Shown here: in pieces, positions 16,895 through 25,060 of the stretch
How the letters are laid out: each line of letters opens with the position of its first letter
Numbering within the stretch: the first letter of the stretch is position 1
NCBI GenBank assembly: GCA_002316015.1
Contig: DCCS01000039.1
Coordinates: 76,635 to 109,509, forward strand
Source: Prevotellaceae bacterium UBA1075
Lineage (GTDB): Bacteria > Bacteroidota > Bacteroidia > Bacteroidales > Bacteroidaceae
Direction of reading: 5' to 3'
Length of the DNA: 32,875 nucleotides
Notes under the pieces: model-generated
Databases searched by the model: none
What the model was told of the DNA's origin: nothing
Seen by the model: only the letters and a program-made list of their open reading frames with translations
Translations under genes and position numbers: made by a program

Positions 16895-17130
16895 GGTGAA
16901 ATGAGGTTTTTTAACGCTTGATGTGAAAAAATGTCAAGCCTGGGCGCGTCTGTCCCTGGCTTCCTCCTCTGCTGCTATATGGCTGCGGCAGGAGGGGGAT
17001 GGGCTCTGGCAGATGGAAATACTGGGATATGCAAGGGCGGGCAGGGCCTTTCCTGCAACAGGGGGAAGGGCATGGCCGCGCCGTGCGTGTCCTGGTGATG
17101 GTGCCGCCTGGGCGGGGTGGGGTGAAAAGG

Positions 17131-17218
17131 GCATGCCGCCGCGTTGGCGATCGCATGCCGCTGCATTGGCAATCGCATGCCGCCGCGATGGCCAACGCGG
17201 CGGCATGCGTTGACCGTC
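17131..17218 (+). repeat. 22-bp tandem repeat array B (four units, last one inverted)
   Basis: Units start at 17131, 17153, 17175 and 17197. The first three begin GCATGCCGC(C/T)GC and the fourth is turned over, GCGGCGGCATGCGTTGACC. Units three and four therefore form a 13-bp inverted repeat (GCATGCCGCCGCG at 17175-17187 with CGCGGCGGCATGC at 17196-17208, 8-nt loop). The fourth unit matches the array C unit at 17 of 22 positions by hand alignment. Confidence 0.75.
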
Positions 17219-17281
17219 CAGCCCAGGCCGGACTGAAGGGGGGCGTGCTGCCCCATGGAGTGCGGTGCTGTGAGGGGGATA

Positions 17282-17320
17282 GGGCAAGGGGCACGGCAGG
17301 CCTTCGCGCCGTGCTTGCCC
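17282..17320 (-). terminator. Hairpin after the SASA esterase gene
   Basis: GGGCAAG (17282-17288) and CACGGC (17292-17297) pair with GCCGTG (17308-17313) and CTTGCCC (17314-17320), with a 3-nt bulge. It begins 7 nt past the esterase stop. No U-run follows on the minus strand. Confidence 0.5.
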
Positions 17321-17327
17321 GGGCGGG

Positions 17328-18254
17328 TCAGAAGCCCAGCAACTTGAGCATCACCTGGCCGTAGCGCTTGCCCAGCTCGCGATAGCCGGCGGCGTTGAAG
17401 TGGTTGGTGTCGGCCGGATTGGCTGTGCATCCGCTTGAGGGGATGACATGCGCGGTGGGCACAAACTGCGGCAGGCGGTCAATCTGCTGGTTGGCCTCGT
17501 GGCTCTTGCCGTTCTGGTCGGCATGCACTACCTCGCCAGCCAGCAGGGGCACCTGCTGCGCATCGAGGTGCAGGTCGCTCAGCAGGTCGTCGTACACCTT
17601 CTTGACCTTCAGCGGCCACTGCGTGTCGTCCTTGTTGCTCTCGCCCTGGTGGATGAGGATGCCCTTGATGACCCCCTTGTGCTGGGCACGCAGGGCGCAG
17701 TCGAGCAGGCGTATGTAGGGGATGTCGGCATAGGCATGCATCGTGTTCTGGAACCAGGCGGGCCAGCCCGTGCGGGTCAGTTCGGCCGGGTCGTACTCCT
17801 TGAAGAAATGCTCGATGCAGCAGCCTCCCACGGCCACATTGATGATGCCCACGCGGATGCGCTGGGGCAGTCCCTCCACCAGCGTGCGCCCGAAGTAGTC
17901 ACAGGGGCTCAGGCCGGCATAGCCGCTGTTGAGCGGCGGGGCGGCCGTGTACCACTGGTACTGCTCGCGCGCCTCGCCCCTGTTGGTGCCGGCGTGGCCC
18001 GTCTGGGACACGGCCGCCATCATCTGGAAACGGCTGCTCACGCCCTCGTAGTCGCAGTCCTCGGGCGTGGCGTCGCCCACCATGTTGGACTGCCCGAAGG
18101 CCAGGAAGATGTAGAAGGTGGTGTCGGGCTCGCTGTAGAACCGGTTGTTCTCCATAGGGTAGGTGGCCGGGCTCGAGGCCAGGAAGATGTGTCTCTGCGC
18201 CTGGGCGGCTGTGCACAGCAGCAGGGCGGCCAGGAGGTATAGGGATTGTCTCAT
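17328..18254 (-). CDS. Secreted SGNH/SASA-family carbohydrate esterase
   Basis: A 308-residue protein with signal peptide MRQSLYLLAALLLCTAAQA. The catalytic serine block is YIFLAFGQSNMVGDA (S56). The downstream blocks are INVAVGGCCIEHF (oxyanion glycine), GILIHQGESN (the HQGE signature of the SASA/DUF303 group) and ADTNHFNAAGY, where D282 and H285 complete the triad. Relatives are sialate O-acetylesterases and acetyl-xylan esterases (CE6/CE20-like), so it probably removes acetyl groups from glycans in the periplasm or at the surface. It is 50 nt downstream of the second ricin-like tail protein and is the last gene of that run. Confidence 0.88.
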   Translation of the reverse strand: MRQSLYLLAALLLCTAAQAQRHIFLASSPATYPMENNRFYSEPDTTFYIFLAFGQSNMVGDATPEDCDYEGVSSRFQMMAAVSQTGHAGTNRGEAREQYQWYTAAPPLNSGYAGLSPCDYFGRTLVEGLPQRIRVGIINVAVGGCCIEHFFKEYDPAELTRTGWPAWFQNTMHAYADIPYIRLLDCALRAQHKGVIKGILIHQGESNKDDTQWPLKVKKVYDDLLSDLHLDAQQVPLLAGEVVHADQNGKSHEANQQIDRLPQFVPTAHVIPSSGCTANPADTNHFNAAGYRELGKRYGQVMLKLLGF

Positions 18255-18304
18255 GCGGCTGGTCTTGTGGGAGGGGTGGGTGTTGTGTGCTGCGGGTGCA
18301 GCGG

Positions 18305-19078
18305 TTATTTGATGAGCACGTTCTTCACGGTGCCTGCGGCTTCCACCACATACACTCCAGGCAGCAGCTCGCCCTCGCTCTCCACGCGGCGGCCCTGTAT
18401 GTCATATACGTCATGGTGGCTTGTGCCGCTCACCACGATGTGGCGCCCCACGGCCTGGATGCTCACCTGGGAGCCGCTGGCGGTGGTGATGCTGGAGGGC
18501 ACGGAGCCGGCGGGGTAGATGATCCAGGCGCGCGAGGTGTCCTTGTGTCCCTTCTTGTCAAATATCTCGGGCCCCTTGCTGGTGTCGCCCACCAGCAGGT
18601 AGCGGGTGGTGGTGCCCTCCTGGTAGGTGATGGTCACCTGGCCGTCGCCCAGGGCGGTAAACAGCATAAGGTTGCTCTTGTCGGCCTTGGTGGCGAAGCC
18701 CTGGGCAAAGAAGGCATCCACCCAGTTGCCCGAGGCCGCCACGCAGCGGTAGGTGGCACGGTTCTTGAGCATATAGGCACCCTCGTCGTTGCCTGGGATG
18801 AGTGTCCATTCCTGGTACTTGTTGCCTGCCTCGTGGGCGGCCAGCCCAAAGGGGTAGGTGGCATCGGAGCGTGAGTCGTCCTGCAGGCACAGCCCCTCGT
18901 ACTGCGGCGAGGCACAGAACAGCTTGTAGTAGATGGTGGCTCCGTCGCTGTCCTTCTGGGGATAGTCCTGTGCCTGGGCAGTGGAGGTGGATGCCAGCAT
19001 GGCCAGCATGGCTGTCATGCGCAGCCATGCCCCCGGGCGAGGGCGTGTGGCTGGATGTGGAGCTTGGGGGATGTTCAT
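18305..19078 (-). CDS. Secreted ricin-like protein with C-terminal sorting-type tail, copy 2
   Basis: A 257-residue protein. The ATG at 19078 gives a long n-region before the hydrophobic core and cleavage near TAQAQ; M21 (MTAMLAMLASTS) is a possible alternative start. The mature part opens QDYPQKDSDGATIYYKLF and has beta-trefoil features (YQEWTLIP, SRAWIIYP, similar to ricin QxW repeats). The last about 70 residues form a tail, VYDIQGRRVESEGELLPGVY then KNVLIK, like the C-terminal domain of type IX secretion substrates. The homologue at 24094-24849 shares the layout and DGATIYYKL, CLQDD, QEW, LGDGQV and GTRYL-type blocks. Glycan binding is inferred. It starts 13 nt after the triple-barrel gene. 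Confidence 0.8.
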   Translation of the reverse strand: MNIPQAPHPATRPRPGAWLRMTAMLAMLASTSTAQAQDYPQKDSDGATIYYKLFCASPQYEGLCLQDDSRSDATYPFGLAAHEAGNKYQEWTLIPGNDEGAYMLKNRATYRCVAASGNWVDAFFAQGFATKADKSNLMLFTALGDGQVTITYQEGTTTRYLLVGDTSKGPEIFDKKGHKDTSRAWIIYPAGSVPSSITTASGSQVSIQAVGRHIVVSGTSHHDVYDIQGRRVESEGELLPGVYVVEAAGTVKNVLIK

Positions 19079-19091
19079 GGGGCTGTGGGGA

Positions 19092-21743
19092 TTAGTGGGC
19101 GGTGGACACGGGACGGTACACGAAGTTCTGCACGGCATCAATGTCCAGGGTGCCATTGACGTACCACGACACGTGCATGTCGCTGAAGATGTCGAGCACG
19201 TTGCTGCTTGCCTCGCCGCTCGCGGGTTTCCATGAGGGGCAGAAGAGCGGGCGGCCAAACTTGTTGGCCTGGGCATTGAGCCAGCCCAGGTGGTCGCTGC
19301 GCTGCGAGGAGTTGTAGCTGATGACATCGCTCAGGCACCATATCCTGTAGCACAGTTTGATGTTGCCCTTCCCGAAGCCCAGGCGGCTCCATCCCGCATA
19401 CACTCCATGCTCCAGGTTCTTTACCGCGTCGAAGTCTGCGGGCAGCGTGTTGGTGGACACGCAGGGGGTCATGAAGAGCGGCTGCTGGGCTCCCGTGGCG
19501 CGCGCGGTGGCAAAGAGGGCTTCGGTGAGCGCCATGGCCTTGGTGGTGTTGCCGGTGCTGGAGCACACGTTGTGGTAGAGGTCCCAGCCCAGTATGCGGG
19601 AGTCGGTGGCGTAGCGTGTGAGCACATCGCTCACATAGTCCTGCAGTCGCGAGGTGGCCATGGTGGCGTAGGCGTCGGTGAGCATCAGGGGCAGTATGGT
19701 CATGCCCGTCTCGCCGGCCATCATCAGCAGGCTGTCCATCTCGGCATAGAAGGTGGCCTTGCGCGCGGTGTAGGTGCGCAGGTCGAGGGGTACGCTCACG
19801 CTGTTGTAGGGCGTGCCGGTGCCGCGCAGCGCGTTCAGCGTCTTGAGGGCGCTGGCCATGCTGGCGCAGGTGATGCCCCGCGTGGCCTCTCGGTTCATCC
19901 AGCGGTAGGCTTTCCAGCCCGTCCAGCGGCTCTGCTTGTCCTCGTTGCTGTCCATGAGGGGGGTGAAGCGGTAGGCGGCCACGTCCTGTGGCTCCAGGCT
20001 TGTGCCGGCCATCCAGTTGACGTGGTTGGCGGCCATCTCCCCGGTGAGCGCGGTGCAGCCCAACTGGAAGATGGGCTTGTGGTGCTGCCTCATGAGTGCC
20101 TGCATGAAGCCGTCGGGCGTGGTGCCCGCTGTCACGCCCACAGCGTCGCCCAGCCTCCACATCCAGTTGGCCTGGTCGGCCGAGAGGCTGTCGGGGGTCA
20201 CACCATCGGCCTTCGGGGCCAGGAAGAAGGGCTGGTTCTGCACGGCATAGCGTGCCTTGCGTAGGATGGTGGCGAGCTTCTCCCTCAGCGCGTCGCCGGC
20301 GGGAGCGTCCTGGGTCTGCTCATACACGCACCAGGCTTGCACGCGGCGGTCGTTGTAGAAGGAGTTTGCCAGGGTGTGGGTGTAGGTTGCCAGGGCGGAC
20401 GCGTCGCTGCCCATGTCGTCACTGGTGAGCAGGATGGGTATCACGGTCATGCCTGCCTCGCCGGCTGCGGCGAGCAGGGTGGACAGGCGTGACTTGGCGG
20501 TGGAGGCATTGCCGCCCCATGCCTTGTAGCCCACGCGCACGGCCACGGTGTTGTACAGGTGGTCGTCCTTGTGCGTGCTCACGGCTGTGGTGGCCTCCTC
20601 GATGCTGCCGCACAGCAGTCCCTTGCTCTCGCCGTGCTGCATCCAGCGCCAGGCACGCCGTGGCGACCACACCTCGGTATATTCCGCTCCCTGCTCTGCA
20701 CCGGCAAAGTCACCCTGGAAGTCGAAGTTCTTCACCCACTGAGGCTCGCTCTCGTTGTAGGGCTCGTAGTCGGCATAGAGGGCATTGTGGAACATGGGGT
20801 CCCAGTTGTAGAAGGTGCTGCGGCCCCATTTCACCTCCCAGTTGGGGTCGCACGCGCTCAGCCCCCAGGCATAGAAGTTGATGTTGTACTTGGCAAAGTC
20901 CACCAGCGTGCGGGCATACGTGGAGCCGTTGACGCGTGTCATGCACTCGGTGCACACGAGCGGGCGGTCGCCCAGACGCTTGAGGCGTGTGTACATCGTG
21001 GCGGTCTCCTGGTTGAAACCGTCCTGGCAACTGTAGTCGTGATAGTTGTGCACGTCCATGAGCCGCTCGGTGTTCTCGCGCAGGAGCCGCTTTCCTGTGG
21101 CTGTGGCACTGTTGGTGCCCACCCCGGTGTCCCACACTATCGACGAGGAGATGGGCTGTGTGCAGCCCTCCTGTTGCATCCACTTCACCATCTGGCTTAT
21201 CCATGCCATCATGCCCTCGGTCTTGTCGTCGTTCATGTTCGGCTCGTTCCAGATGTCCCAGAGGATGATGCGCTTGTCGCCACGGAAGTGCCGCGTGATC
21301 TTGCGCACCCACGTCTCCATGCTCCTGAGCGAGGTCTCGCTGCCCTTGTCGCCATAGAGGCCGTACACGAAACTGAACACTGGCGAGACGGTCATCCCGT
21401 ACTTGTCGGCCCAGGCGGCCCACTGCTCCACGTCCTGTATGTAGTCGTCCACGCTTCCGCTGCTGGGCCACCAGCGTATGGAGTTGTAGCCCAGGCGTGC
21501 GCACACGGCGATGGCCTCCTCCTGCGACACCGCCCCGCAGGCGGGGATGGGGCAGTTGATGCCCCTTATCGGGCCATACTCGGCTTGCCATGCGGCGCAC
21601 TGCTCGGCGCTCCATTGTCCTCTCTCGTGGGGGTAGGTGGCCGATGTGGAGGTGAGCACCACGTTGTCGGCACGGCTGCTCATGCCGCATGCGCCTGCGG
21701 CGAAGAGTGCCAGGGCGCATAGTAGTGTGTGCTTGATGTTCAT
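19092..21743 (-). CDS. Secreted GH5-like glycoside hydrolase with three TIM-barrel-like repeats
   Basis: An 883-residue protein starting MNIKHTLLCALALFAAG; it is either lipidated at the cysteine in AGAC or cleaved after SRA. Repeat 1 (about 35-365) has the GH5/clan A set: YNSIRWWPSSG, IILWDIWNEPN with acid/base E167, VHNYHDYS, PLVCTECM with nucleophile E266, and NFYAWGLS. Repeat 2 (about 370-610) and repeat 3 (about 618-883) follow the same order (GLLCGS / GITCAS; YNTVAVRV / YNSVSVPL; GEAGMTVIPILL / GETGMTILPLML; VQAWCVYEQT / ILGWDLYHNV), but the glutamates are lost (NEP becomes EQT or HNV; TEC becomes LGC or PSW). Repeated AWRWMQ and AYRWMN helices join the units. It probably cleaves a beta-glycan, with the other barrels as binding or structural modules. 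Confidence 0.85.
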   Translation of the reverse strand: MNIKHTLLCALALFAAGACGMSSRADNVVLTSTSATYPHERGQWSAEQCAAWQAEYGPIRGINCPIPACGAVSQEEAIAVCARLGYNSIRWWPSSGSVDDYIQDVEQWAAWADKYGMTVSPVFSFVYGLYGDKGSETSLRSMETWVRKITRHFRGDKRIILWDIWNEPNMNDDKTEGMMAWISQMVKWMQQEGCTQPISSSIVWDTGVGTNSATATGKRLLRENTERLMDVHNYHDYSCQDGFNQETATMYTRLKRLGDRPLVCTECMTRVNGSTYARTLVDFAKYNINFYAWGLSACDPNWEVKWGRSTFYNWDPMFHNALYADYEPYNESEPQWVKNFDFQGDFAGAEQGAEYTEVWSPRRAWRWMQHGESKGLLCGSIEEATTAVSTHKDDHLYNTVAVRVGYKAWGGNASTAKSRLSTLLAAAGEAGMTVIPILLTSDDMGSDASALATYTHTLANSFYNDRRVQAWCVYEQTQDAPAGDALREKLATILRKARYAVQNQPFFLAPKADGVTPDSLSADQANWMWRLGDAVGVTAGTTPDGFMQALMRQHHKPIFQLGCTALTGEMAANHVNWMAGTSLEPQDVAAYRFTPLMDSNEDKQSRWTGWKAYRWMNREATRGITCASMASALKTLNALRGTGTPYNSVSVPLDLRTYTARKATFYAEMDSLLMMAGETGMTILPLMLTDAYATMATSRLQDYVSDVLTRYATDSRILGWDLYHNVCSSTGNTTKAMALTEALFATARATGAQQPLFMTPCVSTNTLPADFDAVKNLEHGVYAGWSRLGFGKGNIKLCYRIWCLSDVISYNSSQRSDHLGWLNAQANKFGRPLFCPSWKPASGEASSNVLDIFSDMHVSWYVNGTLDIDAVQNFVYRPVSTAH

Positions 21744-21870
21744 GTGTGGGATGTGTGTGAGGGTTTCTGTTGTCTTGTGGCCTGGCCGTGCGTGCGGGGC
21801 GGTAGCGTGGCTGCGGTGGCCCGTTCCCGATTGTCCGGTGCCGCCGCCAGGCTGGTGTGTGGGAAGAAGA

Positions 21871-21902
21871 GACAGCCGGCGGCCTGTTGCCCACCGGCTG
21901 TC
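21871..21902 (-). terminator. Hairpin between FAS1 copy 2 and the triple-barrel gene
   Basis: GACAGCCGG (21871-21879) pairs with CCGGCTGTC (21894-21902); two more G-C pairs are possible past one mismatch, leaving an 8-nt loop. On the minus strand it is followed by TCTTCTTCCC, a weak U-tract. It sits within a 198-bp gap that shows no promoter box, so read-through or attenuation is possible. Confidence 0.4.
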
Positions 21903-21941
21903 CTGTGTCATGCTGCTTGCGTGCCGGTTCTCTCCGGGTGC

Positions 21942-24059
21942 TTACCAGATGTCCTCGGGCTCCGTGGGATTGTCATAGACTTCCTTGGGGCACCATTCCA
22001 TGTAGTCGATGAAGAGTTGCTTGTGGATCTGGTCCTGGCAGGACTTGAAGCGCATGTAGTACGTCTTGTCGGCGTCCATGGTGGTGCGCACGATGATGCG
22101 CCGGGTGGTCTTCTGCATCGAGCGGTCGGTGTCGTTGCCGCCAGGAGTCTCGCAGATGTACTCGGGGCCCTTCATGAATCCGTTGTTCCGCATGCGCTTG
22201 TCCACCTCGGCATTGTAGTCGTCATCGTTCGTGTCCTTCTCCCATCCCACGATGCTGGGCAGCCGCTTGTCGTCGTCTTGCTTCCACTCTCCCCCCATGG
22301 CCATGTCCACAGGGATGCCCGCAGGCGAGAGCCGGTCGGGGTCGGTGCCGAAGTACACCTGGCAGATGCCGCGCCATGCGCTCTCGGTGGACACGCCCAT
22401 GCGCACCTCCCAGGTGCCGGAGCGGGGCACGGGAGGCAGTTTCAGCGTGATGTCATAGATGCCCATCACCAGCATCTCGTCGCCCTGGTAGTTGGGCCAG
22501 CCCGACCCCCAGCCGTTGAGGATGTAGAAGAAGGTCTCCTTGGTGTTGACCGTGCAGTCCTTGAAATAACTGTACACCTGGTCATTCGGGAAGTAGAAGC
22601 TGGCGTTGTAGCCCATGTGGCGCATGTCGTTGTTCATCATCTCGGGCAGGAAGTCCCAGGCGTCATAGCGCAGGCGCGTCTTTGCCAGGTTGTCGCGGGT
22701 GTGGTCGTCGTAGGCCAGCACCTTGTCGATGGGGTAGATGATGGCGTTCACCAGTTTCACCACATTGGCATCGGCGCTGGTGTTCAGGTATATGCCCTTG
22801 TTCTCCTCGGCGCATGAGAGCTCGTGGTAGGTGCCGTGGCGACCGTTGTCCAGCACGGGGAAGCGGTTGAGGTACACGCCGTCGCTCTCCACGCTCTGCC
22901 AGCTCTTCACCAGCCTGCGCTTGCCCATGGTGATGTAGTGAGTCCACACGGGGATGCTGTAGTGGGTGCTGCTCTTGTAGTTGTATCCCTTCTCGTTGTA
23001 GTGGATGACCAGTTTGTCCACGGGAACGCGCTGCGGTATCAGGTGGTAGGTGACAAACTGGTTGATCACGTTGTCCTCGCTGCTGTAGTCCCCGTTGTCC
23101 TTTGCATCGGGGTAGAAATTCTGGTCGATGACCCATTCCTTCACGTCATCCACGGTGATGTCCTTGATTGCCTTGCCCAGTGTCTTTGCCCAGAACTCGT
23201 CGGTCTCGGCAAAGAGCGTGAAGCCGTACTTCCTGTGCTCGGGGCATGGATAGCCTGCCCAGCTCTGTGGCGGGTTCTTGCACTCGGTGATGACCCCGGT
23301 CTGCACCAGCAGTTCGTACTCGTCGTCCTTCACTGCCGAGAGTGTGTCGATCAGGCCGCATGCCCCTATGAGCTTGGCCATCACGCTGTACCCGCTCTCG
23401 GGGTCAAAGGCGTACCGGCTCAGCGTGCTGCCCAGTGTCTCGTTGCTTGGCGCGATGACGTAGCCCAGCTCGTGCACATATCCGTTGATGGCTTCGATGT
23501 CCCTGTTCTTGATCGACACGGGGCAGATGCCGTCGATGTAGCATGAGTCGGGGTCGTTCTTGGCATAGGTGACGCTCACCTTGCGGTCTTCCATCGTGCT
23601 GACGCTGAATTCCTCGTTGTCGAGAGGGAAGTCGGCCACGGGAAACACCTTGTCGATCTCTGTGCCGTCAAGTATGCTGTTCATCACCACCACGCGCCGG
23701 AGGGAGTCCTTCACCTGCTTGTCGGGGATGGAGTCCCACGATGCCACGGGGATGACTTTCTTGATGACGAGCGAGTCCAGGTAGAGCTGCAGGGCCTCGT
23801 TGGTGGGCGCGAAGCAGGTGTAGGCGCCATAGGCCGTCATCAGCTGATAGACGCTGGTCTCCGAGAGTTTGCTCACTTTCTGCTCCTTGAGCAGCCGCAC
23901 ATAGTCCGAGAACTGCTCGTGGTCTGACAGGTAGCCGGCTATGGTACGCTCCCTGAACACATAGCGGTTGGAGGTGTCGATGTTCTCCTGGCAAGAGAAG
24001 AACGCTGCCATGGTCATGCCGCAGAGCAGTCCCAGGCTCAATTTGCTCGTTATCTTCAT
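21942..24059 (-). CDS. Fasciclin (FAS1)-domain lipoprotein, copy 2
   Basis: A 705-residue lipoprotein with signal MKITSKLSLGLLCGMTMAAF and lipid cysteine in FFSC, followed by QENIDTSNRYVF, nearly the same opening as copy 1 (REDIDTSARYVF). The FAS1 blocks are AYTCFAPTNEALQLYLDSL, RRVVVMNSILDGTEID and INGYVHELGYVI. A second region (about 220-480) holds PEHRKYGFTLFAETDEFW, shared with copy 1. The beta-rich C-terminal domain has TLKLPPVPRSGTWEVRMGV, DDDYNAEVDKRMRNNGFMKG, DADKTYYMRFKS and the terminus EVYDNPTEPEDIW. It starts 34 nt after the ricin-like tail gene (24094-24849) and is surely co-transcribed with it. It is likely surface exposed; a role in binding or scaffolding is inferred, no enzyme motif seen. 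Confidence 0.88.
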   Translation of the reverse strand: MKITSKLSLGLLCGMTMAAFFSCQENIDTSNRYVFRERTIAGYLSDHEQFSDYVRLLKEQKVSKLSETSVYQLMTAYGAYTCFAPTNEALQLYLDSLVIKKVIPVASWDSIPDKQVKDSLRRVVVMNSILDGTEIDKVFPVADFPLDNEEFSVSTMEDRKVSVTYAKNDPDSCYIDGICPVSIKNRDIEAINGYVHELGYVIAPSNETLGSTLSRYAFDPESGYSVMAKLIGACGLIDTLSAVKDDEYELLVQTGVITECKNPPQSWAGYPCPEHRKYGFTLFAETDEFWAKTLGKAIKDITVDDVKEWVIDQNFYPDAKDNGDYSSEDNVINQFVTYHLIPQRVPVDKLVIHYNEKGYNYKSSTHYSIPVWTHYITMGKRRLVKSWQSVESDGVYLNRFPVLDNGRHGTYHELSCAEENKGIYLNTSADANVVKLVNAIIYPIDKVLAYDDHTRDNLAKTRLRYDAWDFLPEMMNNDMRHMGYNASFYFPNDQVYSYFKDCTVNTKETFFYILNGWGSGWPNYQGDEMLVMGIYDITLKLPPVPRSGTWEVRMGVSTESAWRGICQVYFGTDPDRLSPAGIPVDMAMGGEWKQDDDKRLPSIVGWEKDTNDDDYNAEVDKRMRNNGFMKGPEYICETPGGNDTDRSMQKTTRRIIVRTTMDADKTYYMRFKSCQDQIHKQLFIDYMEWCPKEVYDNPTEPEDIW

Positions 24060-24093
24060 TTAGGGCAGGTATAGGGTAAAAGTATGATGTAGG

Positions 24094-24849
24094 TTATCGT
24101 ACAATGGTCTTGTGTGTCGTGCCCTTGGCCTTCACCAAGTAGATGTGTCCGGGGAGCACCGGGTGGTCGTGGGGCAGGAGCATGCCGGCCGCGTCGGTGA
24201 GTTCCCAGTCGGTGGCCCCGCTCACGCGTATGTGGCGTCCCTCCACCCATATCTGCACCCCGGGGGCGCATGCCTCCTGGATGCCGCTGGCCAGGTCGCT
24301 GGCACGGTATATCTTCCAGGCCCATTGGGTGTCCCTCAGGTTGCCGGTGATGTCGGGCTGCTCCCTGTCCACATCGGTGGCCGACAGGTAGCGTGTGCCG
24401 TATTCGTCCTGGTACGAGATGGCTACCTGGCCATCGCCCAGGCTGGTGAAGGTGAGCGCGTCGGACGCTATCTGCCTGGTGGCGAAGCCCGGCACCTTGA
24501 AGTTCCCCGCCCAACTGGACTCGGTGCTCAGGTATCGGTACGATGCCCTGTTGCGCAGGTGGTAGGTCTCCTTGGCCTTGTCGGCGGTGACGAGCACCCA
24601 TTCCTGGCTTCGCGTGTCCTTCTCCTCGGCGGCCATCGTGTAGGCGTAGGTCTTGCCGGTGCGGGTGTCATCCTGCAGGCAAAGGGATTTGCCCGCATAT
24701 TCGGGGCACGCGCTCAGCAACTTGTAGTATATGGTGGCACCATCCTCGGTCTGTGGGTATTCCTGTGCGAGGGCGGTCCCCGTGCTTGCGGAGGCGGTTG
24801 CGATGGCCAGTACGGCCAGCCATCCTTGAGGGTGTAGTGTTTTGGCCAT
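24094..24849 (-). CDS. Secreted ricin-like protein with C-terminal sorting-type tail, copy 1
   Basis: A 251-residue protein with a signal peptide ending GTALAQ (MAKTLHPQGWLAVLAIATAS at the start). The mature domain opens QEYPQTEDGATIYYKLLSAC and has SLCLQDDTRTG, SQEWVLVT and WAWKIYRASD, compatible with a beta-trefoil of the ricin type. The tail has WELTDAAGMLLPHDHPVLPG, HIYLVKAKG and a basic end KTIVR, a somewhat eroded version of the type IX-like tail in its homologue at 18305-19078. It is the first gene of the run that continues through FAS1 copy 2, with its own promoter about 75 nt upstream. Glycan binding is inferred. Confidence 0.78.
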   Translation of the reverse strand: MAKTLHPQGWLAVLAIATASASTGTALAQEYPQTEDGATIYYKLLSACPEYAGKSLCLQDDTRTGKTYAYTMAAEEKDTRSQEWVLVTADKAKETYHLRNRASYRYLSTESSWAGNFKVPGFATRQIASDALTFTSLGDGQVAISYQDEYGTRYLSATDVDREQPDITGNLRDTQWAWKIYRASDLASGIQEACAPGVQIWVEGRHIRVSGATDWELTDAAGMLLPHDHPVLPGHIYLVKAKGTTHKTIVR

Positions 24850-24923
24850 AGTGAGTCTCTCCTCCCTTTCTTGTATTGACAGCAGGTCTCTCCTCTCCTG
24901 CTTATATTTTAATAATGTGTATG

Positions 24924-24931
24924 CAAAGTTA
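24924..24931 (-). promoter_or_regulatory. -7 box of the ricin-like/FAS1 operon
   Basis: TAACTTTG on the minus strand, an exact consensus match about 75 nt before the ATG at 24849. The leader is pyrimidine/purine-skewed with GGAGAG-type repeats. The -33 element is not obvious. Confidence 0.55.
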
Positions 24932-25000
24932 CAAAAAATATTCTGTGTGCCTTGTGCTTTTTCGCAAAAGAGTGTGTAAATGCCTGTGTAAATGCAGAAA

Positions 25001-25036
25001 AAGTGGGCGCATCCTGCCTTGAGGATGCGCCCACTT
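25001..25036 (-). terminator. Intrinsic terminator of the 1565-residue protein gene
   Basis: A perfect 15-bp stem, AAGTGGGCGCATCCT (25001-25015) with AGGATGCGCCCACTT (25022-25036), with a 6-nt loop. On the minus strand the stem runs into TTTTTC. It lies about 25 nt after the gene's stop and separates it from the downstream operon. Confidence 0.85.
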
Positions 25037-25060
25037 GCTCTTAGGCTTGGTTCCTTGGGC

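Larger units (their letters stand above)
16788..17327. other. 540-bp intergenic region
   Basis: From right to left it holds a hairpin after the esterase stop (17282-17320), tandem-repeat array B (17131-17218), about 200 bp with no recognisable gene or RNA (only a loose inverted repeat CCTCCT/AGGAGG at 16963-16995), and the promoter of FAS1 copy 1 (16863-16894) with a leader of roughly 70 nt. Short open frames across it read through the repeats and look like no protein. Confidence 0.6.

Noticed and set aside
15294..16904. Long plus-strand frame (536 residues) opposite FAS1 copy 1
   Set aside because: His/Val-rich antisense translation with no domain; the minus strand has a clear lipoprotein signal and FAS1 motifs.
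16923..17430. Short open frames on both strands across array B
   Set aside because: They consist of repeat translations and low-complexity sequence without start context or family resemblance.
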